Origin: Chryseobacterium gleum | Lineage (GTDB): Bacteria; Bacteroidota; Bacteroidia; Flavobacteriales_D; Sanyastnellaceae | Direction: 5' to 3' | Length of the DNA: 64,000 nt | Assembly (NCBI GenBank): GCA_945881835.1 | Contig: CAMCVP010000002.1 | Span: 1-64,000, forward strand | Shown: in pieces, positions 25,429 through 35,762 of the stretch | How positions within the stretch are numbered: position 1 is the first letter of the stretch | Layout of the letters: the number at the start of each line of letters is the position of its first letter | Notes under the pieces: generated by a model | Database searches by the model: none | What the model was told of the DNA's origin: nothing | The model's input: the letters and a program-made list of their open reading frames with translations, nothing else | Program-made: the position numbers and the translations under genes

Positions 25429-25657
25429 CAATGAGCTATAACTAAGTGGTCTTTTTATTAGTATTTAGAATGCATGAACAATATTTGATCGGTTTATAAA
25501 CCTTGTCTCAACATCTTGAGAAAAATCAATCTAGACATTATTTGTAAGGCTGAAAATATCGTGTTGACGTTTGTTGTTGTGTGAGATTTTAGAGTACAAA
25601 GCTCCAAGTTTGCACGCCATCCCGCCTGACGCAAAACCTGTTTTATCAGAAGTGTTT

Positions 25658-26854
25658 TTAGAAAGGTAAATCATTGGCTAATATATCAGTTTTAGGTATT
25701 GGTGGTTTTTCGTAATTTTTATTCAATTCCTGAATTACAGTATTTGTTAGAACATTCTTGTCTTCTTCAGTCAACGAATTATATATCGTGTAAAGTTCAA
25801 ATAGGGTCTTGTAGGGAATTTCAAAATGCCAACGGTTAAATTTAGTCAATGGATAACCTTTAAATACCGTTTCGCAGTGTATTGATTTTGACCACTTAAA
25901 ACTTTGTGTCAGCAATTGTAAGGAGTCAAGCCAGGATTTTGCTGTTTCACTAGTAAAACGCTTGTCAAAATAAACCCTTTGACCGACAGCATTATCACCT
26001 CCATCAGTCCAAAAGTCATATTTGATTACGTCGTAAAGGAGTTGATTTATCTTGTTTTGAAGAGATTCTAAATTATCGAGATTATTTTCTCTTGACAAAG
26101 TTTTCAGGTCAAAACTCAATTTGTTTTCGTTGTCAACGGTCTTGCTATCTATTAGCTTTGAAAGGCTTTTTTCAATTTTGTCAATTTTCACATCTAATGG
26201 TTGAATTACTGACGAAACATTTTTATCTCTTCTCGTTAGTGATTCATACATGAACCCTGCCCATTGTTTACGTAGCGAATCTTTCACATCAATGAATGTT
26301 TCAAAAGTATTTATTGCGTTGTTTTCTTTTAGCTCATAAACTATTTCTAAAAAGTAAAAGATATACTTGTAAGATTCAAAAGGGAAAAAGAATGTTTTAT
26401 CAAAGTCCTTTTTAATTTGAGCCTTAACTTCTCCTGTTTTATCGTCAGGTACATTATTTTGGCGAAAGTGTATTAAAGTTTCTTTATCTAATGCTCGCTT
26501 GTAGTTTTTGTAGTCATAGTCTACATACTTATTTACAAAAATGTGCTTAGGTATTTTTGTTTCTAATGCTTTTCTAAATTCTCTTAAAGTTACACTGTCA
26601 GGAATTTTTGCTTCTTGTTTTTCTTGATGATAGAAACTGCCGTAGTTGTTTCCAATTACAAGTACGAATAATTGGCACTTGCTTATTTCGTCTAAACAGG
26701 AATCTTGAACATGTTTATCATACCCGTAAAAAATGTCATCAAATTCACTCATTACTGCATCATAACCGAAATCGCTAATAAAGTTTCGTAATTGAAAACG
26801 AATTTCTTGAAGGTCGTAACAAGTTGAACTTACAAATATTCTTGGTGTCGCCAT
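25658..26854 (-). CDS. DUF4062-domain protein
   Basis: 398 residues. The N-terminal ~115 residues (RIFVSSTCYDLQEIRFQLRN ... CQLFVLVIGNNYGSFY ... VTLREFRKAL) match the DUF4062 pattern, a Rossmann-like/TIR-related fold often fused to STAND NTPases in conflict systems. Here the remainder is mostly helical with no P-loop and ends in a region with FKWSKSIHCETVFKGYPLTKF. It is therefore a two-domain protein without its own NTPase. A role in stress or phage sensing is plausible by family. It stands alone, 173 bp after the small membrane gene 27028-27321. Confidence 0.75.
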   Translation of the reverse strand: MATPRIFVSSTCYDLQEIRFQLRNFISDFGYDAVMSEFDDIFYGYDKHVQDSCLDEISKCQLFVLVIGNNYGSFYHQEKQEAKIPDSVTLREFRKALETKIPKHIFVNKYVDYDYKNYKRALDKETLIHFRQNNVPDDKTGEVKAQIKKDFDKTFFFPFESYKYIFYFLEIVYELKENNAINTFETFIDVKDSLRKQWAGFMYESLTRRDKNVSSVIQPLDVKIDKIEKSLSKLIDSKTVDNENKLSFDLKTLSRENNLDNLESLQNKINQLLYDVIKYDFWTDGGDNAVGQRVYFDKRFTSETAKSWLDSLQLLTQSFKWSKSIHCETVFKGYPLTKFNRWHFEIPYKTLFELYTIYNSLTEEDKNVLTNTVIQELNKNYEKPPIPKTDILANDLPF

Positions 26855-27027
26855 AATTTGTTTTTGTTATCCAGATTGTCTGTTAATGCTGCTAACGTTT
26901 TCGAGCTTTGTGTTGTTGGGTTTTTGAAACCGTAACTTGTCTTTCAGCACCAAAGTTTATTAATTGCTCGAATGTTTCTAGTACCACTGTCTGCCCACTA
27001 AAGTAAAACCCGTTTTGGGCGTCTGAT

Positions 27028-27321
27028 TTAATTGTCGCTGCTGTCTTTGAAATAGAAACCGATAATAAAACCAAGTGGTCCAGATAATATTCCCGAAATA
27101 GAAATCATCATGTCCTTATAGTCTTTGATTTCAAAATTTCTACACCAACCTATAATTAGTCCGAGTACAATTATTAAGAAAAAACCAACAATGTAATAAA
27201 GGGCGATTTGACTTCTTACCGATTCTCTTTTACCTGCTCGTTGTTCTTTTGTTGTTAGCAGTCCAGTCTGTTGGAATAGCGTACTAGATGGATTATTGTG
27301 TCCTGATAGTGTTGTTTCCAT
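27028..27321 (-). CDS. Small two-helix membrane protein
   Basis: 97 residues. A polar ~38-residue N-terminus (NNPSSTLFQQTGLLTTKEQR) precedes two hydrophobic helices (about 40-60 and 72-92). Its start overlaps the stop of the 71-aa gene by 1 bp (TAATG), so both are coupled. No family recognised. Similar small membrane proteins accompany defence genes, but nothing in the sequence defines a role. Confidence 0.65.
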   Translation of the reverse strand: METTLSGHNNPSSTLFQQTGLLTTKEQRAGKRESVRSQIALYYIVGFFLIIVLGLIIGWCRNFEIKDYKDMMISISGILSGPLGFIIGFYFKDSSDN

Positions 27322-27536
27322 TACGCTGGTTTTTTATATTCAATACCTGAGTTTGGGTATTTGTGTTTTAGTTTATTTGCAACTTGTTCTCGGATTCCCT
27401 CAATTTCCTGTTGAGTAATACCTGTCAGGGTAGGGTTTTTTTGCATTAACAAGTCAAAGACGGTTTCTAAAACACCAATTCTGAATTCATTTTCAAGTAT
27501 TTGACTTATGTCAATTTCTCCAAATTTCGCTCCCAT
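27321..27536 (-). CDS. Small hypothetical protein coupled to the membrane gene
   Basis: 71 residues with a helical, acidic profile (DISQILENEFRIGVLETVFD ... QEIEGIREQVANKLKHKYP). It is the first gene of the minus-strand pair and overlaps 27028-27321 at TAATG. No motif recognised. Confidence 0.6.
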   Translation of the reverse strand: MGAKFGEIDISQILENEFRIGVLETVFDLLMQKNPTLTGITQQEIEGIREQVANKLKHKYPNSGIEYKKPA

Positions 27537-27961
27537 ATTTTCTATTTTTCAATGATATTGTTTTCAATTGTCTTTCAAGACTTGCGCCCAAGTTCTGAAT
27601 ATAGGTTTTGATTATTCGTTAATTATGTTAAAACAAAGTCGGTAGGTGTAAAATCATTTTTATGATAGCCACTTGAAATTAATCAAAACAATAGAATAAT
27701 TATTTCGATTGATATTAAAGCACAACAATCAACTACTCTCCCTCTCAACACCTCTCCCGAATCTTGTCCCTTCAATAGACAAGAGTTTTGAACCAAACAA
27801 TAGAAATCAGCAACGCCAGTTCAACCGATCTTTTGAATGTATGCCCTTGTAGAGTAACTAACTTGACAAATCTCAAAAATCTATAAACGGACACTCATTA
27901 ATATTTCCAGTTTCATTTTAGGTCAATTGTCATCATTAATTTTAAATCTATCACTTCTGAT
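27537..27961. other. AT-rich gap between accessory genes and the T9SS operon
   Basis: 425 bp. I see no gene, long repeat or dyad. A weak hairpin (CTTGTC/GACAAG, 27763-27783) is followed by AGTTTTG on the plus strand. The right edge is the 3' end of the 302-aa gene; the left edge is the promoter side of 27321-27536. Confidence 0.5.
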
Positions 27962-28870
27962 TTACTCCACCACCAGCTTCTCACACACCTCTTCTCCATT
28001 TTCAAATGATGCACGAACAGTGTAAATACCCGTAGCAAAATCGAAGACATTCACTTGCATTTGCATTCTACCTATAATTTTTTCGGTGTGCATCAGCTGT
28101 CCGGTTACGTTGAATATTTGAATGGAATGCGGAATGTGAGCGGCCTCGAATTGCAGATTCACTTGTTCACACGCTGGGGATGGATATAGCCGAATGCTCA
28201 AAGTTTCTTGTTCCTCAATTCCGACGTAATTACAACAATCATAAACACCTAATTCGGTGTAGTCTTGATGATAAATCTCAAGTCCATTTTCGTCGTAGAA
28301 GCAAGTTAAAATATTAAGATCCTCATGGTACCATGTTTCCAAACCAAAAACCGTTGCACCAATTCCCTCAATAAAATAAAATTCAACGCCAAAAAAAACA
28401 GGTACGTAAGGTTGAGATTGAGAAGAACCAATTACCAACAAATGATACGTCCTTCTTTGAATATTATCGAGTGTAACAATGGTATCTATATTATTCACCA
28501 AATAATCTCCACCCATATTTGGAAAAGGAAAGTAAATGGTATCACCTTCTTGCATGTCCCAATTCACGTATTCTTCAGAATTCAAATACCAACTATTTCC
28601 TATTTGTGTCAACCATTTATCACCCAACCACATATCCAAGGCTAAATCCATTCCCGGACAGACCGATGGTAATCCAACGAAGTGAAATGAATCAACGCTA
28701 TCATTTAATAATGGTTGAGCATCTGGAAACTCATCCTTCCAAAAACTTCCAAGTGTAACAGTATGGTATACCCATTTACCGTTGTAAGGTAGTGGTAACG
28801 ATGGTTTAAATTGACCAAAGATGGGTAAATAACAAATTAAGACTAACACTTTAATTAAGAAGTATTTCAT
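27962..28870 (-). CDS. Secreted T9SS sorting-domain protein, copy 1 (302 aa)
   Basis: 302 residues: signal peptide (MKYFLIKVLVLICYLPIFG), a ~200-residue beta-rich domain with W/Y-rich strands and an acidic CYDENGLEIYHQDY segment, and a C-terminal sorting domain (LYPSPACEQVNLQFE ... GIYTVRASFENGEEV). It is a paralog of 43056-43943; the last ~70 residues are about three-quarters identical by eye. It starts 11 bp after the 1715-aa gene and so shares its operon. Probably surface-exposed; function unknown. Confidence 0.85.
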   Translation of the reverse strand: MKYFLIKVLVLICYLPIFGQFKPSLPLPYNGKWVYHTVTLGSFWKDEFPDAQPLLNDSVDSFHFVGLPSVCPGMDLALDMWLGDKWLTQIGNSWYLNSEEYVNWDMQEGDTIYFPFPNMGGDYLVNNIDTIVTLDNIQRRTYHLLVIGSSQSQPYVPVFFGVEFYFIEGIGATVFGLETWYHEDLNILTCFYDENGLEIYHQDYTELGVYDCCNYVGIEEQETLSIRLYPSPACEQVNLQFEAAHIPHSIQIFNVTGQLMHTEKIIGRMQMQVNVFDFATGIYTVRASFENGEEVCEKLVVE

Positions 28871-28881
28871 TACAATCTAAT

Positions 28882-31800
28882 TTAATGTTTAACAATAATT
28901 TTCTTGGATTCTGCAATACCACCATTAACGGATAGCTCGACAACATACAGTCCATTTGACCAAGATGTTGCATTTACATATTGCACCCCATTGGACTTGG
29001 AGATATCTATTCGCATTACCAAGCTTCCAGTTTCATTGTAAACATTAAGGTAGGACTGGTTATTTTCAGAAGGCAAAATAAATCCAACTGAAAATTCATC
29101 TTTTACTGGATTCGGAAACACATGCAATAATTGAATCTTTTTTGGCTCTGAATTTTCTGTTTCGCGAGTACTTCGGAGCAAATTTGGATATTGTAATACA
29201 GGCTCTTGTGCTGAATCTCCAAGTAATTCAAGTAATGATTTTGCGTAATCCCCTATATTACCGCCAAGAGCTACATAATTTTGAATTTCTGACTTATAAG
29301 TTGAATCAGCTCGACTAAAACCTCCATTGGAATTAATTTCAAGAATAAGTAAATTCAGTTGGTTTTCATTAATGTCGTAGTAATTTGTCAAGAAATTCGT
29401 GTACTGTGTTTGAGCGGCGACATAGTTATGTTCTGCTAAATAAATATCGTAAAGCATTCTAGATTCCACAAAATCAGAATTGTCGGCTAGTAAGTTTTTG
29501 ACAGGTGTAAAATCACGAAGTAAAGAATCAGCATCCACCGTCACTTCGATTAACTTGGCTAGACCTCTTAATTTATTGGTTGTTGCACTCTTCATTCTGA
29601 ATTCTTGAAGTAATTTGGTATTCTCACCTGTCTGATAGGCACTTACAAGATCAAACATGTACGAGGGCAAAATATCCAAACACTTCATGATTATTGGATC
29701 TAAAGGTGAACAAGCAATTAAAATTTCAGTTAAATGCCATGGATTTAATGTTGAGGACCGGTCTATAAGAGTATCGAGTATGACGTCGCTCAAGTATGGG
29801 GATATTGGTATTAAAGCATTTCGAATTTCTGAAGATGAAATATTCAAATTGGAAACAAAAGATAGCAGTTCTTCAGGATACCCTCCATCCATCAATTGAA
29901 GATACTGCACCTTTTCAACGTCAATAATTAATTGATTAATATTCACTGTCTGGACTAACCCTAAACTATTTAAATTTAAATCGTGGTCAATCGGACAATT
30001 GGTCCACCTATCAACAAAGCTAACGGTACTTTGAATAGTACTGATGTTGTTTGAAATATACAAAGGTTTGAGAGTATTAGGCGGGGAAGGGTGTCTGAAA
30101 TATTTAATTGGGGTGCAGCTTGAACAATTGTAAAAGTCAGACTCCAGAGAATAGGTAGCATCTTGACCAAAAAAATTATCAGCTCCATTATTAGGATCAT
30201 TCAAAGAAATACCCACAGGAACACCCTGTGATTTCGCGATTTCACTCATATTGCCAAGTGCAGGAGCTAAAACTGCAATATTAAATTTCGATTTGTAGAA
30301 GGCATCACATAAAATTTGTAAACCACCATTTATGCCCACGTTATCTGCTTGATCACCTTCTGCAGCAATTCCGACATCTAACATATTAAAATCATTTAAG
30401 TATATTTCATTGGCGACAGGCGCACTGCGTTTAACATATATCCCATATGAACCAACCAAAGCGTCTTCATTTCCCTGAAAATAATTACGTTCTACTTTAT
30501 ACTGATTGCAACGATCGAGATACAATCCTACCCTCTGGTAATAAGAATCATGAGGATAAATAAACTTATTGCGATAGATCAATGTACTTGATTGGTTTTC
30601 TATTGATATGCCAAACTTGTTTTCAATGAAAACAGAATTTTTCACTTGAGCATTGAAAAGACTTCCATCGCCAAGCATTCGTATCCCATATTTAAAATTC
30701 TTAAACGTACTTGGATCAGCTAATTCACTAACGGATGTATACAATGTACTTGCAGTAATATCATCAGGGTTAGGCTCAGTAGTCTCATTTGACCATGAGC
30801 TTTTGATTATTGGACTAGATAACATAGAAAGAATGCCGCATCCTGCTGACAAAGCCTCATAATTTGAGGTTGGTAAAATTTCAAAATGACAATCAATGAA
30901 TTCAACACCGGATATTTCGTAAAGTGAAACACGGGAGCTCAATGATGCTTCTGTAGGCAAATATTCGTCAACCAAAAAACGACAATTGATAAACTGTGAT
31001 AGACTGGGATGAGAGGTGTAGGACATAAATTCGATATCTTTTCTATTATTTAAAAATAATGAGTTGGTCGCCTTTACTATCCCACCCGAGGAGGAAAAAT
31101 TATAGACCCAAGGATCCATTGATATCATTCCGCAAATGCGAATTCCGCAACGGGCATTTGAAATTACAGCGTTATTGAAGAGTTCCACAGTGCCTTGTAC
31201 AATCGATGATTGAATTTCAGTTGACTGTCCTTGAACCTCAACGCCCTGCCAGAATGAATTTTCACAAGCGTTCGTTAGGGTTCCTCCGTTTACTACTAAT
31301 TTACCTCCAGGCCTCACTATCAATTTGGCATTTTCAACGAATGAGAGTGTTGAAGTCACGGTAAGAGTAGCACCTGGATCGACAATTAATGTTTGTGTTG
31401 CAACGGAAGGTATGTTTACTAAATTGCTAGAACCGCTTATGTGCTGCTCACCAAAGGCTTCGCAACTCATAGGCGATTTCCAATAACCTCTACCGAAGGT
31501 GGAAAGGAATATTTCATTATGAAACGGATCAAATTCAATATCAGAGACCACGCAAATCGGTAAATTGTTAGTGACATTGGCCCATTGTGGACTGCTTGCG
31601 TTCATATCACAGTAAAATACCCCGATGTCAGTTGCGGCAATCAAATCCTTACCTGTGGTTGGTGCAAATTGCATATCGTTCACGGGAAGACGAGGAAAGC
31701 CCTGTGATCTGTTAATTACTTGCATTGAATTCAATATGCCAAATATTGGTAGACTTAAATCCAACTGAATTTCTACAACTCTTAAATGCTCTTGTGTTGA

Positions 31801-34029
31801 ATTTTCTGACCCATTGAACCCAATATAGATATGTCCTGGGTTTTGAGGGTCGATTTCAATTGAATTAATACCATAATAGAGCATATATCCGTCAATAACA
31901 GGATTTAAATTAATAGAAGTTGTCAAATCTATCCATGTTGCGCCGCCGTCTTTTGTTATAAAAAGTTTTTTAATGAAGTTTCCATTCCAACAGGCACTTT
32001 CATAAGCCACTACCATGACTTGAGGATTGGATTTTGATACTTTTAAAGCTCGGATGCGGGTGCCCGGATTCGCGGTGACTTGTAGTTGACTAAAACTAGG
32101 TGTAGGTGTGAAATCGACCTTTCCGATACTGCTTGTACCGCCTATAAAGGCGAAATCAGGGTTCTGCCAATTTCTATCAAAGGGTGCATTCCATCGTGAT
32201 TGAAAACTACTTAAACCATTAACAGAAATTTGAGTTGAAAAAACATTAGTATTTATTAAATTCAATGGAAACACGCCACTTCCCGTATAGGAATTTAATG
32301 GACCCTGGTATTTCGTAAAGTAATAATCAGTGGGATTAGAATGCTTCAATATCCCGTCATATCTATCACCAGGTAAATCGACAGAGAACTCATTGTTTTT
32401 TGAAAATATTTCCCAATTATCTTGAGCACCACCTGTAAAGAAATTATAATTTTCAGCATAAACATCCATTCCATAAATTTGCGTTACGTCCAAACCCTGT
32501 CCATTAAAATTGTAAGGAGTAAAGTTATTTCCTGCGCGAACGAGTTTTGTTATGCCGCCATCTTCACAAACGAAGACGTGTTCATTACTATTTTGACCAA
32601 CTTGATACACTGAAATATCACGAATATCATCGTGAATTTGAAAAGTTGTATTGTAGAAACTGCCGTATGATAAATCGTCGATTTTTAAAATCTTCATTGT
32701 TCTACCACCATAATACAATATATTATCATCTGAATTAGAGCATGTAAATTCCTCTTTCCATTCATTTAATATAGGGTTTGAAATATTACTAGACACAAGT
32801 TGCCAACCTATCTCATCTTTAAATAAAAAAGCAGTGGAATTAAATTTTGCCCCTAGTGCAAAGAGTTCGTGGGTACCTAAATTGGAAAAAGAAGTATTAA
32901 TAATGCGCGGCAGATTAGATAAAACTGAAGGTGTGTTACTCGTTAATTGCGATTGAAATATCCATTGTACATTATTTGGATTAAGGTTGCTTGCATTTGT
33001 GCTTCGCCAAACTTCGGCAGGGTGATAGAGATACTGATTGTAGCATCCATTGGATGGATCAAATGAATATGCAGATGCACCATTCGAGCAAATTATTACA
33101 TCATTCCAATTAACGGGGTTTACATCTAGATCTATCAGTACCTTTTTTTTATAGCAGCATGATTGAGTTATATGCGCGTTTGCCGCCAATTGAGGAGTCA
33201 AAGAAATGGCTTGATCGGTTTCAATGCCTACTGGTGCAACTCCGAAAATCACCTCATAAGTTTGCCAGCCATTATCTGTGCGTAGCACTTGAAAATTTGT
33301 GATAGCATACTGTTTCAAGGGACTTGTTTGATTTACAACAATTTTCCAAACATTGTCATGCCAAGTGTAGCCATCAAAATTCACCCCCGTTGGATTCCAG
33401 GTTGCACCTGCATCATGTGTTACATAAATACCTAGGCCATAGTACTCGAGTCCATGAATATTCTCTAAACTAGTACTTAGTCCAATGGAAGCGTATAGGG
33501 TGTTCTCATCTAAAGGGTCCATTACTATTTCTTGGCAGCCTACTGCCATAGGAATTTGCCCATCAGAAATGTTCGTCCAATGCGCACCGCTGTCTGTCGT
33601 TTTCCAAATTCCGCTAGTAGGTGCCCCCGCGTAGCATACAACACCCGGATTAACTTGTGATGTTGCAAAACACTCTATCCTGCCTTGAAAATGAGTGTCT
33701 TTCACTAAGCTCGTTGGTCCAAGAAAATTCCAATTGAAATTCGTATTCATGCTGTGAAAGGCCGGGATAGCCTCACTTTCCTGCTTAAGCACTTTAAAAT
33801 ACTGTAATGCATCCAATCCGTGATTTGAATGCATTCTGTCGAATAAATATTCTTCAGAATTTGCTGCCTGACTTAATTCGCTTTCACCGATAGCACCCTC
33901 AGGTTCCTGTGAAAAATAAGTTTCTAGATTTGAACGATAGTTTAAATAGTAATTGGTGAAATCAAGTTCTTGGGCACTTGAAGTAATTAGCACCGAACAT
34001 GCTAGCATTGTCAAAAAATGTTTAGTCAT
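28882..34029 (-). CDS. Giant secreted propeller/beta-helix protein, copy 1 (1715 aa)
   Basis: After a signal peptide (MTKHFLTMLACSVLITSSAQ) the first ~850 residues form a sortilin/BNR-type beta-propeller with repeated SGIWKTTDSGAHWTNI, TKDGGATWIDL and STFGRGYWKSP elements. A right-handed beta-helix follows (about 870-1260: TLIVDPGATLTVTSTLSF, then PGGKLVVNGGTLTN), then a helical region (about 1350-1620; ALIPISPYLSDVILDTLIDR, PWHLTEILIACSPL) and a T9SS sorting domain (VFPNPVKDEFSVGF ... GLYVVELSVNGG). It is paralogous over its full length to the 1730-aa protein at 37851-43043, and in its second half to the 1210-aa metallopeptidase. Probably a surface-attached adhesin or glycan/protein binder. 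Confidence 0.85.
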   Translation of the reverse strand: MTKHFLTMLACSVLITSSAQELDFTNYYLNYRSNLETYFSQEPEGAIGESELSQAANSEEYLFDRMHSNHGLDALQYFKVLKQESEAIPAFHSMNTNFNWNFLGPTSLVKDTHFQGRIECFATSQVNPGVVCYAGAPTSGIWKTTDSGAHWTNISDGQIPMAVGCQEIVMDPLDENTLYASIGLSTSLENIHGLEYYGLGIYVTHDAGATWNPTGVNFDGYTWHDNVWKIVVNQTSPLKQYAITNFQVLRTDNGWQTYEVIFGVAPVGIETDQAISLTPQLAANAHITQSCCYKKKVLIDLDVNPVNWNDVIICSNGASAYSFDPSNGCYNQYLYHPAEVWRSTNASNLNPNNVQWIFQSQLTSNTPSVLSNLPRIINTSFSNLGTHELFALGAKFNSTAFLFKDEIGWQLVSSNISNPILNEWKEEFTCSNSDDNILYYGGRTMKILKIDDLSYGSFYNTTFQIHDDIRDISVYQVGQNSNEHVFVCEDGGITKLVRAGNNFTPYNFNGQGLDVTQIYGMDVYAENYNFFTGGAQDNWEIFSKNNEFSVDLPGDRYDGILKHSNPTDYYFTKYQGPLNSYTGSGVFPLNLINTNVFSTQISVNGLSSFQSRWNAPFDRNWQNPDFAFIGGTSSIGKVDFTPTPSFSQLQVTANPGTRIRALKVSKSNPQVMVVAYESACWNGNFIKKLFITKDGGATWIDLTTSINLNPVIDGYMLYYGINSIEIDPQNPGHIYIGFNGSENSTQEHLRVVEIQLDLSLPIFGILNSMQVINRSQGFPRLPVNDMQFAPTTGKDLIAATDIGVFYCDMNASSPQWANVTNNLPICVVSDIEFDPFHNEIFLSTFGRGYWKSPMSCEAFGEQHISGSSNLVNIPSVATQTLIVDPGATLTVTSTLSFVENAKLIVRPGGKLVVNGGTLTNACENSFWQGVEVQGQSTEIQSSIVQGTVELFNNAVISNARCGIRICGMISMDPWVYNFSSSGGIVKATNSLFLNNRKDIEFMSYTSHPSLSQFINCRFLVDEYLPTEASLSSRVSLYEISGVEFIDCHFEILPTSNYEALSAGCGILSMLSSPIIKSSWSNETTEPNPDDITASTLYTSVSELADPSTFKNFKYGIRMLGDGSLFNAQVKNSVFIENKFGISIENQSSTLIYRNKFIYPHDSYYQRVGLYLDRCNQYKVERNYFQGNEDALVGSYGIYVKRSAPVANEIYLNDFNMLDVGIAAEGDQADNVGINGGLQILCDAFYKSKFNIAVLAPALGNMSEIAKSQGVPVGISLNDPNNGADNFFGQDATYSLESDFYNCSSCTPIKYFRHPSPPNTLKPLYISNNISTIQSTVSFVDRWTNCPIDHDLNLNSLGLVQTVNINQLIIDVEKVQYLQLMDGGYPEELLSFVSNLNISSSEIRNALIPISPYLSDVILDTLIDRSSTLNPWHLTEILIACSPLDPIIMKCLDILPSYMFDLVSAYQTGENTKLLQEFRMKSATTNKLRGLAKLIEVTVDADSLLRDFTPVKNLLADNSDFVESRMLYDIYLAEHNYVAAQTQYTNFLTNYYDINENQLNLLILEINSNGGFSRADSTYKSEIQNYVALGGNIGDYAKSLLELLGDSAQEPVLQYPNLLRSTRETENSEPKKIQLLHVFPNPVKDEFSVGFILPSENNQSYLNVYNETGSLVMRIDISKSNGVQYVNATSWSNGLYVVELSVNGGIAESKKIIVKH

Positions 34030-34472
34030 ACACCTCTTTAAGTTATTTCTTTAAATTAAAATCCAGGATTAGGTGTAGAAAAACACTTTAACTTTATGTT
34101 CAGGTAAGTGCGAAATAGCTCAAGAAGCATTCAATCAATACCATTATGTTCTAAACGAAATTCAACGAAATCCTTTGAGTCAAAGAAAACAATTAATCTT
34201 GTCACGAACGATAAGTATATATGCGTATTCTTTGGATTGCGAAGACGAAAAATTCCTGAGAGCTTGAAGGATATTCTATTTGATTTTACATGTTGAAATT
34301 ATCTTTAACCGAGTTCTTCAAATAGAATGGAATAATAGGGAATATCTGCAATAAAGAACTACCAGCACTGAACACCATTTCGAACTCAAACTGTCTATAA
34401 TCTTACCTATTCAGGATGCAAGAACCTTTTCTATTGTATTAAATGCCCTTAGCACTATATCTAATTCAAATA
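34030..34472. other. Upstream region of the 1715-aa gene with a degenerate dyad
   Basis: 443 bp between the start of the 1715-aa gene and the end of the zinc-ribbon gene. It holds TAAGT-N6-GCGTA at 34212-34227, about 183 bp before the 1715-aa start, a one-mismatch form of the dyad seen before the paralogous operon. No gene is supported; a 62-codon plus-strand frame at 34108 has no features. Confidence 0.45.
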
Positions 34473-34778
34473 TTAATCTTCTTCTTCTCGGGTGTCATGA
34501 AAGTCATAGAAATAGCGAAGTATCTCAGTGCCTCGTTTAATTTCAACCCGGTCATTGTTAAATGCACCAACAGGATATTCCCAAACTTCATAAACTATTT
34601 CTATTTCATAGGCACAGACGTCACAATTGAATGTATGTTCCCAAGTGTAACCGTGTTCAGGTCCCATTTGTCTTTCGACAACCGAAGTAATGTCGAAATC
34701 GGCATCGTCTGCTGTAAAGTCGTGTTGCTTACAGCATTTGTTGCAAGTGAGCGAGAAAGTTTTAATTGCAATACTCAT
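34473..34778 (-). CDS. Small protein with two CxxC pairs
   Basis: 101 residues. CNKCCKQHDF near residue 12 and CDVCAYEIEIVYEVWEYP near residue 52 form a zinc-ribbon-like pattern separated by an acidic segment with ERQMGPEHGYTWEHTF; the C-terminus is highly acidic. It lies between the 1715-aa operon and signalling cassette 2, on the same strand as both, with wide gaps on either side. No family recognised. It could be a passenger gene. Confidence 0.65.
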   Translation of the reverse strand: MSIAIKTFSLTCNKCCKQHDFTADDADFDITSVVERQMGPEHGYTWEHTFNCDVCAYEIEIVYEVWEYPVGAFNNDRVEIKRGTEILRYFYDFHDTREEED

Positions 34779-34996
34779 ATTTTCTGTTGTTCTTATTTCT
34801 TGTGTTTTACGGTTGGCTTTTAAAACATTTTCTTAGTGATGTCAAACATATCTTTCGTCCGGATTTTTAAGTGTTTCGCCATTGAGTACACTCGAAAAGT
34901 TATTAAAACTCAACACTGGATATGACTATTTAAATCTGTAAGAATTTTACGAATTAATATTTTTTCTTTCAAAGAAACTCCGTTGTTACTTCTTGG

Positions 34997-35114
34997 ACAA
35001 TACGCACTTCCTCGTACTTTTCGAATGATTCGCTCAAAGAAAAAAGTGCCGAAGCACTTTAAAAATCGCGTGTAGTAAAAAGAAAAATCTGAACTTGAAA
35101 ACTGAAACTCACCG
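34997..35114 (+). repeat. 117-bp repeat, copy B, with dyad TACGC-N6-TCGTA
   Basis: Second copy of 18894-19010. It covers the 3' flank and last codons of the cassette 2 regulator gene. The dyad is at 35001-35016, about 222 bp upstream of 34473-34778 (minus strand). A hairpin AACTCACC/GGTGAGTT (35106-35125) at the end of the regulator gene may act as a weak terminator. Confidence 0.75.
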
Positions 35115-35762
35115 CGGGGTGAGTTCAAGAATTTGATGCTGATACGCGAAGGTGACGAGCTCGGCAATGTTAGAACATTGCGTTTTCTTCATAATGTTCT
35201 CTCTGTGCTTACTTACTGTGGCCGGACTAAGGTTTATTTTTTCAGCGATTTCAGCTGTATTTAAACCTGATGCGACAAGACTTGTAATAAACTGCTCACG
35301 AAGCGTAAGCCCAGAGGGTTCTTTTCTTCCGTTTTTAATGAGTTTATATTTTTCAGCCGTTAGTAGCCTATTGAAAAACATTTTTTTATCGCGCGCAGAC
35401 AAAACGGCATTCTTAATTTCTTCTGATCCCGATTCTTTTGGCAAGTAGGCATAGACACCAAGCTTCACCATAAATTCCATCATGTAGTTTCGCGTATTCA
35501 TGGTTAAAATCACTACAGAAACATCCGGAAATTTTTTATGAATCAATTCAACCGTAGACTCACCCCCGCGAATGGGCATGTGAATGTCCATGACCACGAC
35601 AGCGCACGATTTTTTTTTCAGGTAGTCTAAAAAATCAGATCCATTTCCGAAGTCACCAATCAGTTCGAATCGTTTTTTCGGATCTTCGACAAAAAGTTTG
35701 CGCAATCCTTCGCGAAGAACAGTGTGGTCGTCTACAATGGCAACTTCAATGGGTTTCGACAT
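35109..35762 (-). CDS. LuxR/NarL-type response regulator, cassette 2
   Basis: 217 residues. Receiver: VAIVDDHTVLREGLRKLF, phosphoacceptor Asp in VVVMDIHMPIRGG, switch and Lys regions in VVILTMNTRN and YAYLPKESG. The C-terminal LuxR helix-turn-helix carries LVASGLNTAEIAEKINLSPA and TVSKHRENIMKKTQC. All phosphorylation residues are intact. It overlaps the kinase gene by 17 bp. It is a paralog of the regulator at 7623-8285. Likely targets are the dyads in the 37.5-37.85 kb gap and before the secreted-protein operons (inferred). Confidence 0.92.
   Translation of the reverse strand: MSKPIEVAIVDDHTVLREGLRKLFVEDPKKRFELIGDFGNGSDFLDYLKKKSCAVVVMDIHMPIRGGESTVELIHKKFPDVSVVILTMNTRNYMMEFMVKLGVYAYLPKESGSEEIKNAVLSARDKKMFFNRLLTAEKYKLIKNGRKEPSGLTLREQFITSLVASGLNTAEIAEKINLSPATVSKHRENIMKKTQCSNIAELVTFAYQHQILELTPR

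Noticed and set aside
10480-27030. Integron gene-cassette array
   Set aside because: Many small plus-strand accessory genes with 150-bp gaps suggested it, but I found no integrase and no convincing paired RYYYAAC/GTTRRRY sites.
26892-27074. 60-codon minus-strand frame between the DUF4062 gene and the small membrane gene
   Set aside because: It overlaps the better-supported 27028-27321 gene by 47 bp, has no motif, and its last half lies in a typical gap sequence.
34443-34823. 126-codon plus-strand frame
   Set aside because: It lies antisense across the CxxC-containing gene 34473-34778, whose product has a coherent zinc-ribbon pattern; the plus-strand product does not.
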